From contig NZ_CP032626.1 of the NCBI RefSeq assembly GCF_003627035.1, positions 930,001-994,000 of the forward strand: a stretch of DNA of 64,000 bases, given 5' to 3'. Of this stretch, positions 46,095-58,082 are shown in pieces. A program made the position numbers and the translations under genes. Each line of letters begins with the position of its first letter. Within the stretch, counting starts at the first letter, position 1. Origin of the DNA: Apilactobacillus bombintestini. Lineage in GTDB: Bacteria > Bacillota > Bacilli > Lactobacillales > Lactobacillaceae. The notes under the pieces are model-generated. The model saw only the letters and a list, made by a program, of their open reading frames with translations. It did no database searches and was not told the origin of the DNA.

Positions 46095-46559
46095 TTATTC
46101 AAAAACCTTTTCTACCATATCTTCAAATCGTTTTCCTTTAGGTTCAAAAGATATTGTTCTGTAATTTTCGCTCTTGCTGTCATCACGTTTAAAAATAATC
46201 TTTAAATAATTGTCAGGTAATTCATCAGCTATATACTTAGACCATTCAATGACATTTACACCATCACCATTGAAATATTCTTCAAGGCCTAATTCATCCC
46301 CACTACCGTCATCTAAACGGTAAATATCCATATGATATAGTGGCAAACGACCACCTTTATATTCACGAATAATAGTAAAAGTAGGACTTTTTATATTACG
46401 TTTAATGCCTAATCCTTTAGCCAATCCTTTGGTAAAGGTAGTTTTACCTGCACCAAGATCACCATCTAACAAAATAACATCTTTAGGTGCCAAGTATTGG
46501 GAAAGTTTATTCCCATATTCCATTGTTTCTTCAGGAGATTCTACATTTACTTTTTTCAA
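46095..46559 (-). CDS. tsaE: tRNA t6A biosynthesis ATPase TsaE
   Basis: P-loop ATPase required with TsaB and TsaD to transfer the threonylcarbamoyl group to A37 of tRNAs reading ANN codons. 154 residues. Walker A is GDLGAGKTTFTKG (about 37-44); IKSPTFTIIREYK and the Asp-rich HMDIYRLDD follow. TTG start at 46559 with GAGGAGG 9 bp upstream; the only nearby ATG is out of frame. The partner TsaC is at 5038-6057. Confidence 0.94.
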   Translation of the reverse strand: MKKVNVESPEETMEYGNKLSQYLAPKDVILLDGDLGAGKTTFTKGLAKGLGIKRNIKSPTFTIIREYKGGRLPLYHMDIYRLDDGSGDELGLEEYFNGDGVNVIEWSKYIADELPDNYLKIIFKRDDSKSENYRTISFEPKGKRFEDMVEKVFE

Positions 46560-46578
46560 GAATCATTACCTCCTCATT

Positions 46579-47544
46579 TTACAATGATTGAATTGCATTA
46601 ATAATAGCTACGTTGTAAACGTCTTCTGCTACACAACCTCTAGATAAGTCAGAAACTGGTTTAGCTAATCCTTGTAGCAATGGTCCAAATGCTTCAAAGC
46701 CACCTAAACGTTGAGCAATCTTGTATCCAATGTTTCCTGATTGTAATTCAGGGAATACAAATACATTAGCATTACCAGCGACTTTTGAATCTGGTGCTTT
46801 GCTCTTGGCAACTTCTGGTACTAAAGCAGCATCAAATTGTAATTCACCATCAGAAGGTACATCTAGTTCAGATTTAGCCATTTCAGCAGCTTCTTGAACC
46901 TTAGTTACCATATCACCTTTAGCAGAACCCTTAGTTGAGAAACTTAAAAATGCTACTTTAGGATCAATATTGAATTGCTTAGCAGTAATTACACTTTGTT
47001 TAGCAACTTCAACCATACCAGCTGCATCTAAGTCTAAATTAATTGCACAATCAGCAAATACATATCTAGTATCACCCTTTTGTAATAAGAATGAACCAGA
47101 AATACGACGCATACCTGGTTTAGTTTTAATAATTTGTAATGCAGGACGAACTGTATCTCCAGTTGCATGTGCAGCACCTGAAACCATTCCATCTACCTTA
47201 TCCATGTAAACTAACATAGTACCAAAGTAATTAGGATCTTTTAACCATCCAGCAAGTTGTTCACGAGTATTCTTACCGTTACGACGTTCTTCTAATGCAT
47301 CTAGCATTTCTTCATAATCATCTTTTGGATAATTATCAATATCTAAAATTTCTACATTATCTAAATTAAAATCTTTAGCATTAGCAGCAATTTTTTCTGG
47401 ATTTCCTAATAAAATTGGGTGAATTAGTTTTTCATCAGCTAATCGGCTAGCTGCTTCAATAATTCTAATATCGTCACCTTCTGGAAAAACAATACGTTTG
47501 TTTAATCCATTAATTTTTGCTTTTAATTCGTCTAATAAACTCAT
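46579..47544 (-). CDS. pta: Phosphate acetyltransferase
   Basis: Interconverts acetyl-CoA and acetyl phosphate. 321 residues, the short catalytic form. Typical are KRIVFPEGDDIRIIEAA, VSGAAHATGDTVRPALQIIK, FADCAINLDLDA and the C-terminal RGCVAEDVYNVAIINA. In heterofermentative lactic acid bacteria it links the phosphoketolase pathway to ethanol or acetate formation. AGGAGG precedes ATG. It lies between ung and tsaE. Confidence 0.95.
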   Translation of the reverse strand: MSLLDELKAKINGLNKRIVFPEGDDIRIIEAASRLADEKLIHPILLGNPEKIAANAKDFNLDNVEILDIDNYPKDDYEEMLDALEERRNGKNTREQLAGWLKDPNYFGTMLVYMDKVDGMVSGAAHATGDTVRPALQIIKTKPGMRRISGSFLLQKGDTRYVFADCAINLDLDAAGMVEVAKQSVITAKQFNIDPKVAFLSFSTKGSAKGDMVTKVQEAAEMAKSELDVPSDGELQFDAALVPEVAKSKAPDSKVAGNANVFVFPELQSGNIGYKIAQRLGGFEAFGPLLQGLAKPVSDLSRGCVAEDVYNVAIINAIQSL

Positions 47545-47555
47545 TTTTCTTCCTC

Positions 47556-48245
47556 CTAATGATTATCTACATGTTCTGGTAACTGCCAATCAATTGGTTT
47601 TTCACCTATAGATTTTAATGCTGTATTGGTTTTAGAGAATGGTCTAGAACCAAAGAATCCACGATTAGCAGAAAGTGGACTAGGATGTGCTGATTGAATA
47701 ACAATATTAGTATTAGTGTTAATCAATTTTATTTTATTTCTAGCAGCTCTTCCCCAAAGGATAAATACCACTGGTTCAGGACGTTCTGATAATTTTTCGA
47801 TTGCTTTATCAGTTAGTTGTTCCCATCCCTTGGATTTATGTGAGAATGCTACCCCATTACGTACAGTTAGTACTGAATTTAATAACAAAACACCTTGTTT
47901 TGCCCATTTTTCTAAATAGCCATGATTAACAGGTTTTACCCCTAAATCACTTTGTAGTTCCTTATATATATTACGCAATGAAGGTGGAATCTTTACACCA
48001 GGTAATACAGAAAAACTCAATCCATGAGCCTGATTAGGTTCATGATATGGATCTTGTCCTAAAATAACTACTTTTACTTTTGAAAATGGTGTCCATTCAA
48101 AGGCTTCATATATTTTATCAGCATCTGGATGAATATCATAATGTTGGTATTCATTTACTAAAAATTTTCTTAATTCTTGATAATATGATTTTTCAAATTC
48201 TGGCTTTAATACTTCCCACCAGTCATTGTGAATAAAAGGTTTCAC
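47556..48245 (-). CDS. ung: Uracil-DNA glycosylase
   Basis: Family 1 UNG, 229 residues. It removes uracil from DNA. The water-activating motif [18 protein letters not shown] and the [13 protein letters not shown] leucine loop are complete. The GTG at 48245 is the likely start ([16 protein letters not shown] follows) because GAGGTG lies 6 bp before it; a GTG three codons earlier is part of that ribosome site. Confidence 0.95.
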   Translation of the reverse strand: MKPFIHNDWWEVLKPEFEKSYYQELRKFLVNEYQHYDIHPDADKIYEAFEWTPFSKVKVVILGQDPYHEPNQAHGLSFSVLPGVKIPPSLRNIYKELQSDLGVKPVNHGYLEKWAKQGVLLLNSVLTVRNGVAFSHKSKGWEQLTDKAIEKLSERPEPVVFILWGRAARNKIKLINTNTNIVIQSAHPSPLSANRGFFGSRPFSKTNTALKSIGEKPIDWQLPEHVDNH

Positions 48246-48298
48246 TTTCAACACCTCATTACAATTCTATCATAATTATTAGCTAAATCATATTTACA

Positions 48299-48331
48299 AA
48301 AAAAGCCCTTTATTAATAAAGGGCTTTTTTT
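48299..48331 (-). terminator. Terminator after smpB
   Basis: Perfect stem AAAAAAGCCCTTTAT/ATAAAGGGCTTTTTT. The smpB stop codon lies at its base. Confidence 0.88.
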
Positions 48332-48806
48332 AACGACGTTTTTTCAATACACGAGAAATTTCTCGTTCTTGATCACGTCTCTTTATAGTTTCACGCTTAT
48401 CGTAATCACGCTTACCTTCAGCTACTCCTAACAATACTTTTGCGAAACCTTTTTTTAGATAAACCTTAAGTGGAATTAAAGTAATTCCCTTTTTATCAGT
48501 TTCTCTAGCCAAACGTTTGATTTCTTGTTTGTGTAGTAGTAACTTACGATTTCTTAATGGATCATGGTTAAATTGATTACCTTGTGCATATTCACTAATA
48601 TGAACATTCATCAAAGTAGGTTGTCCATCTCTAATTTGTGCAAATCCATCTTTAATATTAATGCGACGAGCACGAATAGATTTAATTTCAGTTCCAGTAA
48701 GTGCAATTCCTGCTTCATAGGTTTGTAGTACTCGATAATCATGACGAGCCTTACGATTTTGGGCCATCAAATTCTTATCGTTTTGGGTTCTTTTTTTCTT
48801 CGCCAT
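48330..48806 (-). CDS. smpB: SsrA-binding protein
   Basis: Carries tmRNA (18137-18504) to stalled ribosomes. 158 residues. The OB-fold core has [24 protein letters not shown], and the basic C-terminal tail ([21 protein letters not shown]) is the part that fills the empty mRNA channel. AGAGGTG precedes the ATG. It follows secG-rnr, the conserved order secG-rnr-smpB. Confidence 0.96.
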   Translation of the reverse strand: MAKKKRTQNDKNLMAQNRKARHDYRVLQTYEAGIALTGTEIKSIRARRINIKDGFAQIRDGQPTLMNVHISEYAQGNQFNHDPLRNRKLLLHKQEIKRLARETDKKGITLIPLKVYLKKGFAKVLLGVAEGKRDYDKRETIKRRDQEREISRVLKKRR

Positions 48807-48834
48807 TTCAAATCACCTCTGAAATCCGAATTCA

Positions 48835-51168
48835 TTAATGTCTAGAGTTATTACGACCATGATGGTTATTATTTCTAGAACGATTATGACCATATTTACC
48901 ACGTTTGTTGTTGCGGTGATTATTGTTATTACGACGATCACCACGACGATGGTTGTTACGACCATGTGCTCCGTTATTATGACTTTCAGCCTTTAATTTA
49001 GATAAAGGAGCATCTTCTGGATTTACAATATCAAAGTCAACAGCACTTTGGTCAACATCCACATTAACTACCTTAACTCTAATAGGTTGTCCAATACGGT
49101 ATGTTCTATGGGTATTACGACCAACTAATGCTAGATACTTTTCAATGAATTCATAATAATCATCTTTCATACGACTAATGTGAACAAGTCCTTCTACAGT
49201 GTTGTCTAATTCAACAAACATACCAAACTTCAATACAGAACTTACTGTAGCATCAAATTCTTCACCGATATGGTCAGCCATATATTCAGCCTTCTTCATT
49301 GCATCAGTATCACGTTCAGCATCTACAGAACGACGTTCACATTTAGATGAATGATCACCAATTTCTTCTAGCAAGTTACCATACTTAGCCTTAGATTCAG
49401 CATTAATTCCTTTATCTTCATAATGATGAATTAGACGATGAACCATAGTATCAGGGTATCTTCTAATTGGTGAAGTAAAGTGAGTATAATATTCAGCACC
49501 TAAACCAAAGTGTCCTAATGGTTGGTCAGTGTATCTAGCTTGCTTTAAACTTCTTAGCATCATAACTGATACAGCAGCTTCTTCTGGCTTACCAGCAACC
49601 TTCTTTAATACATTTTGTAATACCTTGGGTTTCAAGTGATCTGGATCACCCTTAACATCAACACCGAATGCACTCAAGAATTCAAAGAAATTCTTAACAC
49701 GTTCACCATCTGGAGTTTCGTGAACACGGTAAACAAATGGTACGTGTTTCTTGCAATAATGTTCGGCAACAGTTTCGTTAGCTGCAAGCATAAATGATTC
49801 AATCATTCTTTCAGCTGTACCTCTAACTCTTACTTTAATGTCAATTGGGTGTCCATTTTCATCACAAATAATTTCTGCTTCATTGTCATCAAAATCAATG
49901 GCACCACGACGACGACGTTGTTTGTATAAAATCTTGTGTAATTCGCCCATTTCTTCAAACATAGGAACTAAATCTTTATATTTTTCCATAGTTTTTTCAT
50001 CATGAGCTTCTAAAATGTCATTAACTGCCTTATATGTCATTCTAGCCTTAGATTTCATAACACTAGGATGAATACGGTGTTTAACCACATTTCCGGCTGG
50101 ATTAATTTCCATTTCACAACTCATACATAAACGAAGTTCACCTTCGTTTAATGAACAAATTCCATTAGATAATCTTCTTGGAAGCATAGGAATAACTCTA
50201 TCTGTTAAGTAGGTAGAAGTTCCACGCTTGTATGCTTCTTCATCTAAAAGACTTCCTGGCTTAACGTAATGTGAAACATCCGCAATATGAACACCTAAAT
50301 GATAGTTACCATTTGGTAATTTCCAAACTGTAACCGCATCATCCAAGTCTTTAGAAGATTCACCATCAATAGTAACTAAATCTTGATCAGTTACATCTTC
50401 TCTTCCAGCTTTTTCTTCTTCACTAATAGTTTCAGGAATAGCATCTGCTTCTTGTAAAACATCTTCTGGGAATTGAGCTGGTATATTGTGTGCATACACA
50501 ATTTGTAAAATATCAATTCCAGGATCATCCACACTACCGATTACTTCCTTAGCAATACCTACCATGTAGTCAGGATGGTCTTCACTTGGATATTCTGTAA
50601 TTTCGGCAGTTACAACTTCACCGGGAGTTGGTTTTAAACCTACCCCAGTTACATAGAAGTTATAATTCATTAACTTCTTTTCTTTTAACTTAACTTGACC
50701 TACATAACCTTTGTCATCATCGGTTTTAGTAAATTCACCAACTACTTGTTCATAATTACGTCCTACAATGTTGGTAACTTTACCTTCAGGTCCTTTACCA
50801 GAATTTTGGTCGGCACGTTTCACAATTTCCATTTCAACAGTGTCACCATTCATGGCATGTAAAGTATTATCAGGTGCAATAAAGGCATCATCTAAGTTTT
50901 CATCGTAATTTACGAAACCAAATCCCTTTGGATTAGCATGAAAAGTTCCTTGAATTTTTGCACCTTGTGCATTTAATTTAAAATTACCTGCTTCGGTAAC
51001 TAGCGCACTTTCTTCGCGTTCTAAAACCGCTAATGCTTGTACGATTAGTTTAAATGCATTAGCACCATGATATCCTAATTCATCTGCTAAGTTTTCTACA
51101 GAAAATTCCTTAGTAGGAAATTTTTGTAAAACTGCATGAATTTCTTGTTTTAAACTATTTTCTTCCAC
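48835..51168 (-). CDS. rnr: Ribonuclease R
   Basis: Processive 3'-5' exoribonuclease able to degrade structured RNA; works with tmRNA-SmpB in removing faulty mRNA. 777 residues: N-terminal winged helix, cold-shock domains, RNB domain (SSKDLDDAVTVW, HIADVSHYVKPGS, RRYPDTMVHRLIHHY), S1 domain (ATVSSVLKFGMFVELDN). A tail rich in Asn, Arg, His and Gly covers the last 35-40 residues. The GTG at 51168 is taken as start since GAGGA is 7 bp upstream; 17 earlier in-frame codons appear untranslated. Confidence 0.94.
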   Translation of the reverse strand: MEENSLKQEIHAVLQKFPTKEFSVENLADELGYHGANAFKLIVQALAVLEREESALVTEAGNFKLNAQGAKIQGTFHANPKGFGFVNYDENLDDAFIAPDNTLHAMNGDTVEMEIVKRADQNSGKGPEGKVTNIVGRNYEQVVGEFTKTDDDKGYVGQVKLKEKKLMNYNFYVTGVGLKPTPGEVVTAEITEYPSEDHPDYMVGIAKEVIGSVDDPGIDILQIVYAHNIPAQFPEDVLQEADAIPETISEEEKAGREDVTDQDLVTIDGESSKDLDDAVTVWKLPNGNYHLGVHIADVSHYVKPGSLLDEEAYKRGTSTYLTDRVIPMLPRRLSNGICSLNEGELRLCMSCEMEINPAGNVVKHRIHPSVMKSKARMTYKAVNDILEAHDEKTMEKYKDLVPMFEEMGELHKILYKQRRRRGAIDFDDNEAEIICDENGHPIDIKVRVRGTAERMIESFMLAANETVAEHYCKKHVPFVYRVHETPDGERVKNFFEFLSAFGVDVKGDPDHLKPKVLQNVLKKVAGKPEEAAVSVMMLRSLKQARYTDQPLGHFGLGAEYYTHFTSPIRRYPDTMVHRLIHHYEDKGINAESKAKYGNLLEEIGDHSSKCERRSVDAERDTDAMKKAEYMADHIGEEFDATVSSVLKFGMFVELDNTVEGLVHISRMKDDYYEFIEKYLALVGRNTHRTYRIGQPIRVKVVNVDVDQSAVDFDIVNPEDAPLSKLKAESHNNGAHGRNNHRRGDRRNNNNHRNNKRGKYGHNRSRNNNHHGRNNSRH

Positions 51169-51278
51169 AACATATTCCTCATTATTTTTAATATTTTTGA
51201 TCAAAATCAAATACGACAACTCTTAAGCACTATTCTAACATTTTTATACCATCTGTCATAAAAAATAATGACTTAGAT

Positions 51279-51309
51279 AAAAAAAGCTCCTGCTAATCAC
51301 AGGAGTTTT
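51279..51309 (-). terminator. Terminator after secG
   Basis: Stem CTCCTG/CAGGAG with a 7-nt loop, then T6 on the minus strand. It would reduce read-through from secG into rnr. Confidence 0.8.
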
Positions 51310-51314
51310 ACAAA

Positions 51315-51554
51315 CTAATGAGATGACAATACAACTAAACCTAATGCTGACGCAAAGAAAATAATTAGTAATACTACTGTTACTTTTTGCATAAATGCTT
51401 CGAAACCACGTGGCTTAGCATGCGCAAACAAATCATCGGCACCACCGGTTAGAGAAGACATTGCATCATTATTAGTCTTAGCTGGTTGCATTAAGACAGC
51501 AATAATAATCAATATACTGTCAATCCAAATTATATCCATTAAGAAATTGTACAA
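51315..51554 (-). CDS. secG: Preprotein translocase subunit SecG
   Basis: 79 residues with two membrane helices (about 8-24 and 57-76) joined by the conserved loop QPAKTNNDAMSSLTGGADDLFA. Accessory subunit of the SecYEG channel. TTG start with AGGAGG 7 bp upstream. First gene of secG-rnr-smpB. Confidence 0.94.
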   Translation of the reverse strand: MYNFLMDIIWIDSILIIIAVLMQPAKTNNDAMSSLTGGADDLFAHAKPRGFEAFMQKVTVVLLIIFFASALGLVVLSSH

Positions 51555-51667
51555 TTCGTTGCCTCCTACCTAATATTAAATAGGTTTCATTTTTAACTTT
51601 TAACTTTACTGTTAAGTGTATCATAATAAATTAAATCTTTCCAATTAAAGCTATAAGTAAAAAGTCA

Positions 51668-53191
51668 TCAATTTAGAGCTAGTTTTTCCACATGTGTATA
51701 AACATAACCCCTATTATCTCTATTAGTGGATAATTCAATGTTATCCCCAGCTTTAATAACAGTTTCACCATCAGGAATTAATGATTTTTCATTTCTAGTA
51801 ATACTGCATACTATGCATCCCTCTGGCCATTGAACATCTTTAACCTTTTTGTCAGCTAATTGTGAACCCAATTGAACTGAGAAAAACATATTAACTAGTT
51901 TTCCACTAGTGGATAATTCTTGCGGACTAAGTAATTTTTGTAGCATTTCGTTATAAATGGGACTTCCACCTAATAAATCGGTAACTTCATAAGCTATTAA
52001 AGTGACAAAAGCTAATGCCATTAGATTTTGTAATGATCCTACCATTTCAGTTATCAACAAGATAGCTGTAAATGGTGATTTACTGATACAAGCAAAAAAG
52101 CCGCTCATAGAAATAATAATGAAGTTAACAAAATAAGTATCAGGCAATACATGCAAACTAATCAAAATTCTGGCAAAAATGCCACCTAACAACGCTCCTA
52201 GCGTTAACATTGGTAAGAATATCCCACCAGGCAACCCAGTTGCATAAGACAGAATAGAGAAAGAAAATCTAATTAATAAGAACAAAATTAAGGTACTCAT
52301 AGATGGAGCAATTTGTGCAATTCTAAGTACTAATCCACTACCACCACCTACTATGTGTGGCAAATACATATCTAAAGGAATAACCAAGAAAAATGGCAAT
52401 AAAATCCAAACTATTTCAGGAATCTTATTAAGTTTTTTGTACCATTCATTGATGTGCAATGTGCATAACTCATAAATTCTTCCACCGATTCCTAACATTA
52501 TCCCCAATAAAATTAAATAAGGATATATATGTAATGGAATCACTTGTGAATAACTCATATGCAAAACCGGTATTTTTCCGAAAATAGCCGTAGAAACAAA
52601 GTTAGAACTAATAGAAGCTGACAAAGCCACTAACCAAACTGGTGTGGAAAAGTTATGATAAATCTCTTCTAATACAAACAACGTACTAGCTATTGGTGCA
52701 TTAAATGCTGCTGATAATCCTGCTGCTGATCCACCAGCAATAATACAATCTTTACTAACTCCCTTTTTATGAGTTATAGATGCAAATCCTTGTGCAGCCG
52801 AAGCTCCTAATTGAATAGAAGGACCTTCTCTACCCAAGAAAAGTCCACTAGAAATAGATAATACTCCACCTATGAACTTCTTAATTAGTACAGATAGCCA
52901 AGAATAATCTAGTTCACCATTTAATTGCCCTTCTACTTGAGGAATACCTGAACCTTTTATATTAGGATCTGACTTAATTAATCCATAAACGAATATCGCT
53001 ATTAATAGATTAATTAATATTAAAATAACTACTCCTAATAAGTTATGTATAGAAAAATGAGCTAATTTTAATATCTGACTTGATAATGCTTCTATTGAGA
53101 TTCTAAAAAAGCTAACTACAAAGCCGACAATTATTCCTATAACCATTCCATACAAAACTGATTTAAAACGTCTTAAATTGTCCCATTTCAA
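51668..53191 (-). CDS. ClC-family chloride channel or H+/Cl- antiporter with C-terminal RCK_C domain
   Basis: 507 residues: about 410 residues of ClC membrane domain and a C-terminal TrkA_C/RCK_C domain (about 435-500). Selectivity motifs are GSGIPQVEG (GSGIP), GREGPSIQLG (the gating Glu of GREGP is present) and GIFLPMLTLG. The gating Glu argues for an H+/Cl- exchanger as in acid resistance. The start is TTG with GAGG 10 bp upstream; the nearby ATG is out of frame. Confidence 0.9.
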   Translation of the reverse strand: MKWDNLRRFKSVLYGMVIGIIVGFVVSFFRISIEALSSQILKLAHFSIHNLLGVVILILINLLIAIFVYGLIKSDPNIKGSGIPQVEGQLNGELDYSWLSVLIKKFIGGVLSISSGLFLGREGPSIQLGASAAQGFASITHKKGVSKDCIIAGGSAAGLSAAFNAPIASTLFVLEEIYHNFSTPVWLVALSASISSNFVSTAIFGKIPVLHMSYSQVIPLHIYPYLILLGIMLGIGGRIYELCTLHINEWYKKLNKIPEIVWILLPFFLVIPLDMYLPHIVGGGSGLVLRIAQIAPSMSTLILFLLIRFSFSILSYATGLPGGIFLPMLTLGALLGGIFARILISLHVLPDTYFVNFIIISMSGFFACISKSPFTAILLITEMVGSLQNLMALAFVTLIAYEVTDLLGGSPIYNEMLQKLLSPQELSTSGKLVNMFFSVQLGSQLADKKVKDVQWPEGCIVCSITRNEKSLIPDGETVIKAGDNIELSTNRDNRGYVYTHVEKLALN

Positions 53192-53248
53192 ACTACATTC
53201 GCCTCTTTTTCTAGTATATTAATCATACCACATGAAATTATGTATAAA

Positions 53249-53279
53249 AAAGAAGCGTTGATAAAATCAACGCTTCTTT
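53249..53279 (-). terminator. Terminator after eno
   Basis: Perfect stem AAAGAAGCGTTGAT/ATCAACGCTTCTTT with T6 on the minus strand. Confidence 0.88.
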
Positions 53280-53298
53280 ATAAGTTAGTAACAATCAA

Positions 53299-54630
<1,332 letters not shown>

Positions 54631-54668
54631 TTAATGAAAGTTGTTACCTCGGAATCAAGGCTACTTTT

Positions 54669-54697
54669 ATTTTATTATTTTAACGCTAAACTTGCAA
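54669..54697 (-). promoter_or_regulatory. eno promoter
   Basis: TTGCAA (54692-54697) and TAAAAT (54669-54674) on the minus strand with a 17-bp spacer, giving a short leader before the eno ribosome site. Confidence 0.65.
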
Positions 54698-54721
54698 TGA
54701 AAAACTTGTATATAAATTAAA

Positions 54722-55480
54722 TTATTTTCCAAAATTAGTTATTTTTATAAAATCTTCTGGCTTCAAACTGCTGGTACCAGGCAATACGCCATCAACATCA
54801 GGTTGGCTCATAATTTCTTTTACATTTTTAGCATTAACACTGCCACCATATACAATTCTTACTAAATCAGAAACTTCTTTACCATATAAATCTTGAATAG
54901 TCTCTCTGATTAAAAAGCAAGCTTCTTCAATTTCTTTACCACTTGCTGATTTACCAGTTCCAATAGCCCAACTTGGTTCGTAGCCAATGACTATTTTCTT
55001 AGCATCCTCAGCAGATACTCCCTTAAGAGCTTCAATAACAGGATTTACTACCCAATTCATTTCATCATATGTTTTACGTTTTGCCATAGTTTCATCACAA
55101 CAAATGATAGGCACCATACCATTTGATAATACAGCTTTAACCTTTTTATTAATCATTTGATTGCTTTCATGGAAATACTTTCTGCGTTCTGAATGTCCTA
55201 ACATAACATACGAAACGCCCATGTCAGCAATTGCCATAGGACTAACTTCTCCTGTGTATGCACCAGAATTTTTATAAAAGCAATTCTGTGCAGCGGCCTT
55301 TAAATGAACATCATTTTTACAATATTCAGTTAGTTTATCCAAATAAATAGATGATGCAGCAATTGCACATTCTACATTATTTGGATCAGGAAGCTGTCCT
55401 TTAATTGTATCTAGAAAATCATCAACTTGTTTCATAGTTAAATTCATTTTCCAGTTTCCCACAATAAAAGGAGTTCTCAT
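54722..55480 (-). CDS. tpiA: Triosephosphate isomerase
   Basis: Dihydroxyacetone phosphate to glyceraldehyde 3-phosphate. 252 residues. Catalytic His in MLGHSERR and Glu in VIGYEPSWAIGTG are present, as is the N-terminal Asn/Lys in VGNWKMN. GGAGG precedes the ATG. A TATAAT box lies directly after the pgk terminator upstream, so it may have its own promoter. Confidence 0.97.
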   Translation of the reverse strand: MRTPFIVGNWKMNLTMKQVDDFLDTIKGQLPDPNNVECAIAASSIYLDKLTEYCKNDVHLKAAAQNCFYKNSGAYTGEVSPMAIADMGVSYVMLGHSERRKYFHESNQMINKKVKAVLSNGMVPIICCDETMAKRKTYDEMNWVVNPVIEALKGVSAEDAKKIVIGYEPSWAIGTGKSASGKEIEEACFLIRETIQDLYGKEVSDLVRIVYGGSVNAKNVKEIMSQPDVDGVLPGTSSLKPEDFIKITNFGK

Positions 55481-55605
55481 TATTTACCTCCTCCTAATTC
55501 ATAATTCATGTTTAGGATATAACACCACTCTTCAATTTTATCACTTATGATGCTTTAAGCATTGTAATATATCTTACTATTTTTGCTTAAACTATATTAT
55601 ACAAA

Positions 55606-55637
55606 AAAAGATTCGATGGTAAACATCGAATCTTTAA
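55606..55637 (-). terminator. Terminator between pgk and tpiA
   Basis: Perfect stem AAAGATTCGATG/CATCGAATCTTT with T7 on the minus strand. Confidence 0.88.
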
Positions 55638-55648
55638 AATTATTATTT

Positions 55649-56863
55649 TTATTTATCAGTAATTGAAGCGATACCTGGTAAGGTCTTACCTTCCATGTAT
55701 TCTAGTGAAGCTCCACCACCAGTTGAAACGTGTGATAGCTTGTCAGCTACACCTAGTTCGTTACATGCAGCAGTTGAGTCACCACCACCAACAACAGTAG
55801 TAGCTTCGTTTAAGTCACCTAAGAACTTACCAACAGCTAAAGTACCTTTAGCAAAGTTGCTCATTTCGAATACACCCATAGGTCCATTCCAAACAACAGT
55901 CTTAGCGTTTCTTAGAACATCTTCAAATAGTTTGATACTCTTAGGACCAATGTCTAATGCCATTTGTCCATCAGGAATATCTTCACCAACAACTTGTGTA
56001 GGTGCATCATTGTTAAATTCAGGAGCTACGACAGAGTCAACAGGTAGAACAATCTTGTCTCCACCCTTTTCTAAGATTTCCTTAGCAGTGTCAATCTTAT
56101 CCTTTTCAACTAATGAGTTACCAATCTTGTAACCTTTAGCAGCGTAGAATGTGTAAGTCATTCCACCACCGATAATGATCTTGTCAGCTTTACCTAATAG
56201 ATTGTCGATAACACCAATCTTATCAGAAACCTTTGCACCACCTAAGATGGCAACAAATGGACGCTTAGGATCGTTAACGGCACCACCGATAAACTTAATT
56301 TCTTTTTCCATTAAGAAACCAGCAGCAACAGGTTTGTTGTTTGCTTCCATAGCTTTTGCAATACCAACGTTTGAAGCGTGTTGACGGTGAGCAGTACCGA
56401 ATGCATCGTTTACAAAGCAGTCACCTAATGAAGCCCAGTATTCACCTAATTTAGGATCGTTACCAGATTCACGCTTTACGTTTTCACCATTAACAACATC
56501 TTCATAACGAGTGTTTTGTACTAATACAATGTCACCGTCATTCATGTTATTAACAGCATCTTCAAGTTTTTTACCTTCAGTTTCAGGAACGAAAGTAACA
56601 GGCTTGTTAATTAGTTCAGATAGCTTTTCAGCAACTGGACGTAGTGAAAGACCTTCCTTGTCGTCTTCACTCTTAATTCTACCTAAGTGTGAGAATAGTA
56701 CGGCCTTTCCACCATGTTCAACAACGTATTTGATAGTTGGAATAGCACCAACAATACGACTAGTATCACCAACAACGCCTTCCTTAATAGGAACGTTGAA
56801 GTCGACACGCATTAAAACTTTTTTGCCTTTTAAATCTAAATCAGAAACAACAGTCTTAGCCAA
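55649..56863 (-). CDS. pgk: Phosphoglycerate kinase
   Basis: 1,3-bisphosphoglycerate plus ADP gives 3-phosphoglycerate plus ATP. 404 residues. RVDFNVP (substrate site) and [27 protein letters not shown] (nucleotide site) are present. TTG start ([10 protein letters not shown]) with GGGAGG 9 bp upstream. The block order is gap-pgk-tpiA-eno. Confidence 0.97.
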   Translation of the reverse strand: MAKTVVSDLDLKGKKVLMRVDFNVPIKEGVVGDTSRIVGAIPTIKYVVEHGGKAVLFSHLGRIKSEDDKEGLSLRPVAEKLSELINKPVTFVPETEGKKLEDAVNNMNDGDIVLVQNTRYEDVVNGENVKRESGNDPKLGEYWASLGDCFVNDAFGTAHRQHASNVGIAKAMEANNKPVAAGFLMEKEIKFIGGAVNDPKRPFVAILGGAKVSDKIGVIDNLLGKADKIIIGGGMTYTFYAAKGYKIGNSLVEKDKIDTAKEILEKGGDKIVLPVDSVVAPEFNNDAPTQVVGEDIPDGQMALDIGPKSIKLFEDVLRNAKTVVWNGPMGVFEMSNFAKGTLAVGKFLGDLNEATTVVGGGDSTAACNELGVADKLSHVSTGGGASLEYMEGKTLPGIASITDK

Positions 56864-56942
56864 TCTAGATTACCTCCCAAATAATTATTATTTGTAACAA
56901 TTTCAATATACTTCATTTATCCATGAAATTCAAAATTTTAAT

Positions 56943-56972
56943 AAAAAATGGAGGAGGCAAATGCCCCCTCCA
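56943..56972 (-). terminator. Terminator after gap
   Basis: GC-rich stem GGAGG-GGCA/TGCC-CCTCC (one mismatch pair) with T6. It makes gap partly independent of pgk. Confidence 0.85.
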
Positions 56973-57005
56973 CCTTTCATTATTGCTCAAGAGCTTTAAT
57001 TAAGA

Positions 57006-58019
57006 TTAAAGTTTAGCAAAGTGTAATAGAGTACGAACCATGTTGCAAGTGAAGCCCCATTCGTTATCGTACCAAGTCCATACCTTAACTAATTGGTCAT
57101 CACCAACAGTAGTTACATCAGTTTGAGTAGCATCAAATACTGATCCGTGAGTATCACCAATGATATCACTTGAAACAATTGGTTCATCATTGTAACCAAA
57201 TGCTTCGTTACCGTCAGTGTGTTCCTTCATCTTAGCATTGATTTCATCAGCAGTAACGTTCTTCTTGTCAACGATAGCTGTTAATTCAGTCAATGAACCG
57301 TCAACGATACCAACACGTTGAGCAACACCATTCAACTTACCGTTTAGTTCTGGGATAACTAGACCTAGAGCCTTAGCAGCACCAGTTGAGTGAGGAATAG
57401 TGTTAGTTGAAGCAGTACGGTTGTTTCTGTACTTCTTACCACGAGGGCCATCTAGGATAGCTTGTGTTGAAGTAAATGCATGGATAGTAGTCATAGTACC
57501 AACTTTGATACCAAAGTCTTTGTTTAAGAAGTATGCTGAAGGAGCGATACTACTTGTAGTACATGAACCAGCTGAAACGATCTTGTCGTCAGCATTTAGA
57601 GTATCCAAGTTAACACCAGGAACAACAGTCTTAATTTGACCAGCAGGTGCTGAAATTAGAACACGTTTTGCACCAGCGTCTAAGTGAGCTTGTGATTTTT
57701 CTTCTGAAGTGTAGAAACCTGTACATTCTAGTACAAAGTCAACACCATCATTCTTAACCCATGGTAGGTCAGCGGCATTCTTTTCAGCGTAAACTGGAAT
57801 TTCTTTACCGTCTACAACGATACCGTTATCAGTTGAAGAAACTTCACCTGGGAACTTACCGTGAGTAGAATCATATTTTAGTAAATATGCAAGCATTGAA
57901 GGAGTTGTTAAATCATTGATAGCAGCAACTTCAATTTCGTCTGAGTTTAGTTCGTGGATACGTTTGAAAGCCAAACGACCGATACGACCAAAACCGTTAA
58001 TACCAATTTTTACAGTCAT
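57006..58019 (-). CDS. gap: Glyceraldehyde-3-phosphate dehydrogenase
   Basis: 337 residues. NAD-binding [15 protein letters not shown], catalytic Cys in [12 protein letters not shown], and [16 protein letters not shown] strong promoter (58181-58209) gives a leader of about 155 nt with two imperfect dyads. The repressor gene cggR, often upstream of gap in lactobacilli, is absent; tRNA-Arg and clpP occupy that side. Confidence 0.97.
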   Translation of the reverse strand: MTVKIGINGFGRIGRLAFKRIHELNSDEIEVAAINDLTTPSMLAYLLKYDSTHGKFPGEVSSTDNGIVVDGKEIPVYAEKNAADLPWVKNDGVDFVLECTGFYTSEEKSQAHLDAGAKRVLISAPAGQIKTVVPGVNLDTLNADDKIVSAGSCTTSSIAPSAYFLNKDFGIKVGTMTTIHAFTSTQAILDGPRGKKYRNNRTASTNTIPHSTGAAKALGLVIPELNGKLNGVAQRVGIVDGSLTELTAIVDKKNVTADEINAKMKEHTDGNEAFGYNDEPIVSSDIIGDTHGSVFDATQTDVTTVGDDQLVKVWTWYDNEWGFTCNMVRTLLHFAKL

Positions 58020-58082
58020 AACTGTTTTCCCCCTAGAGAAATAAATTTGAGTACTACGTACGGATTAAATATTACTACATTT

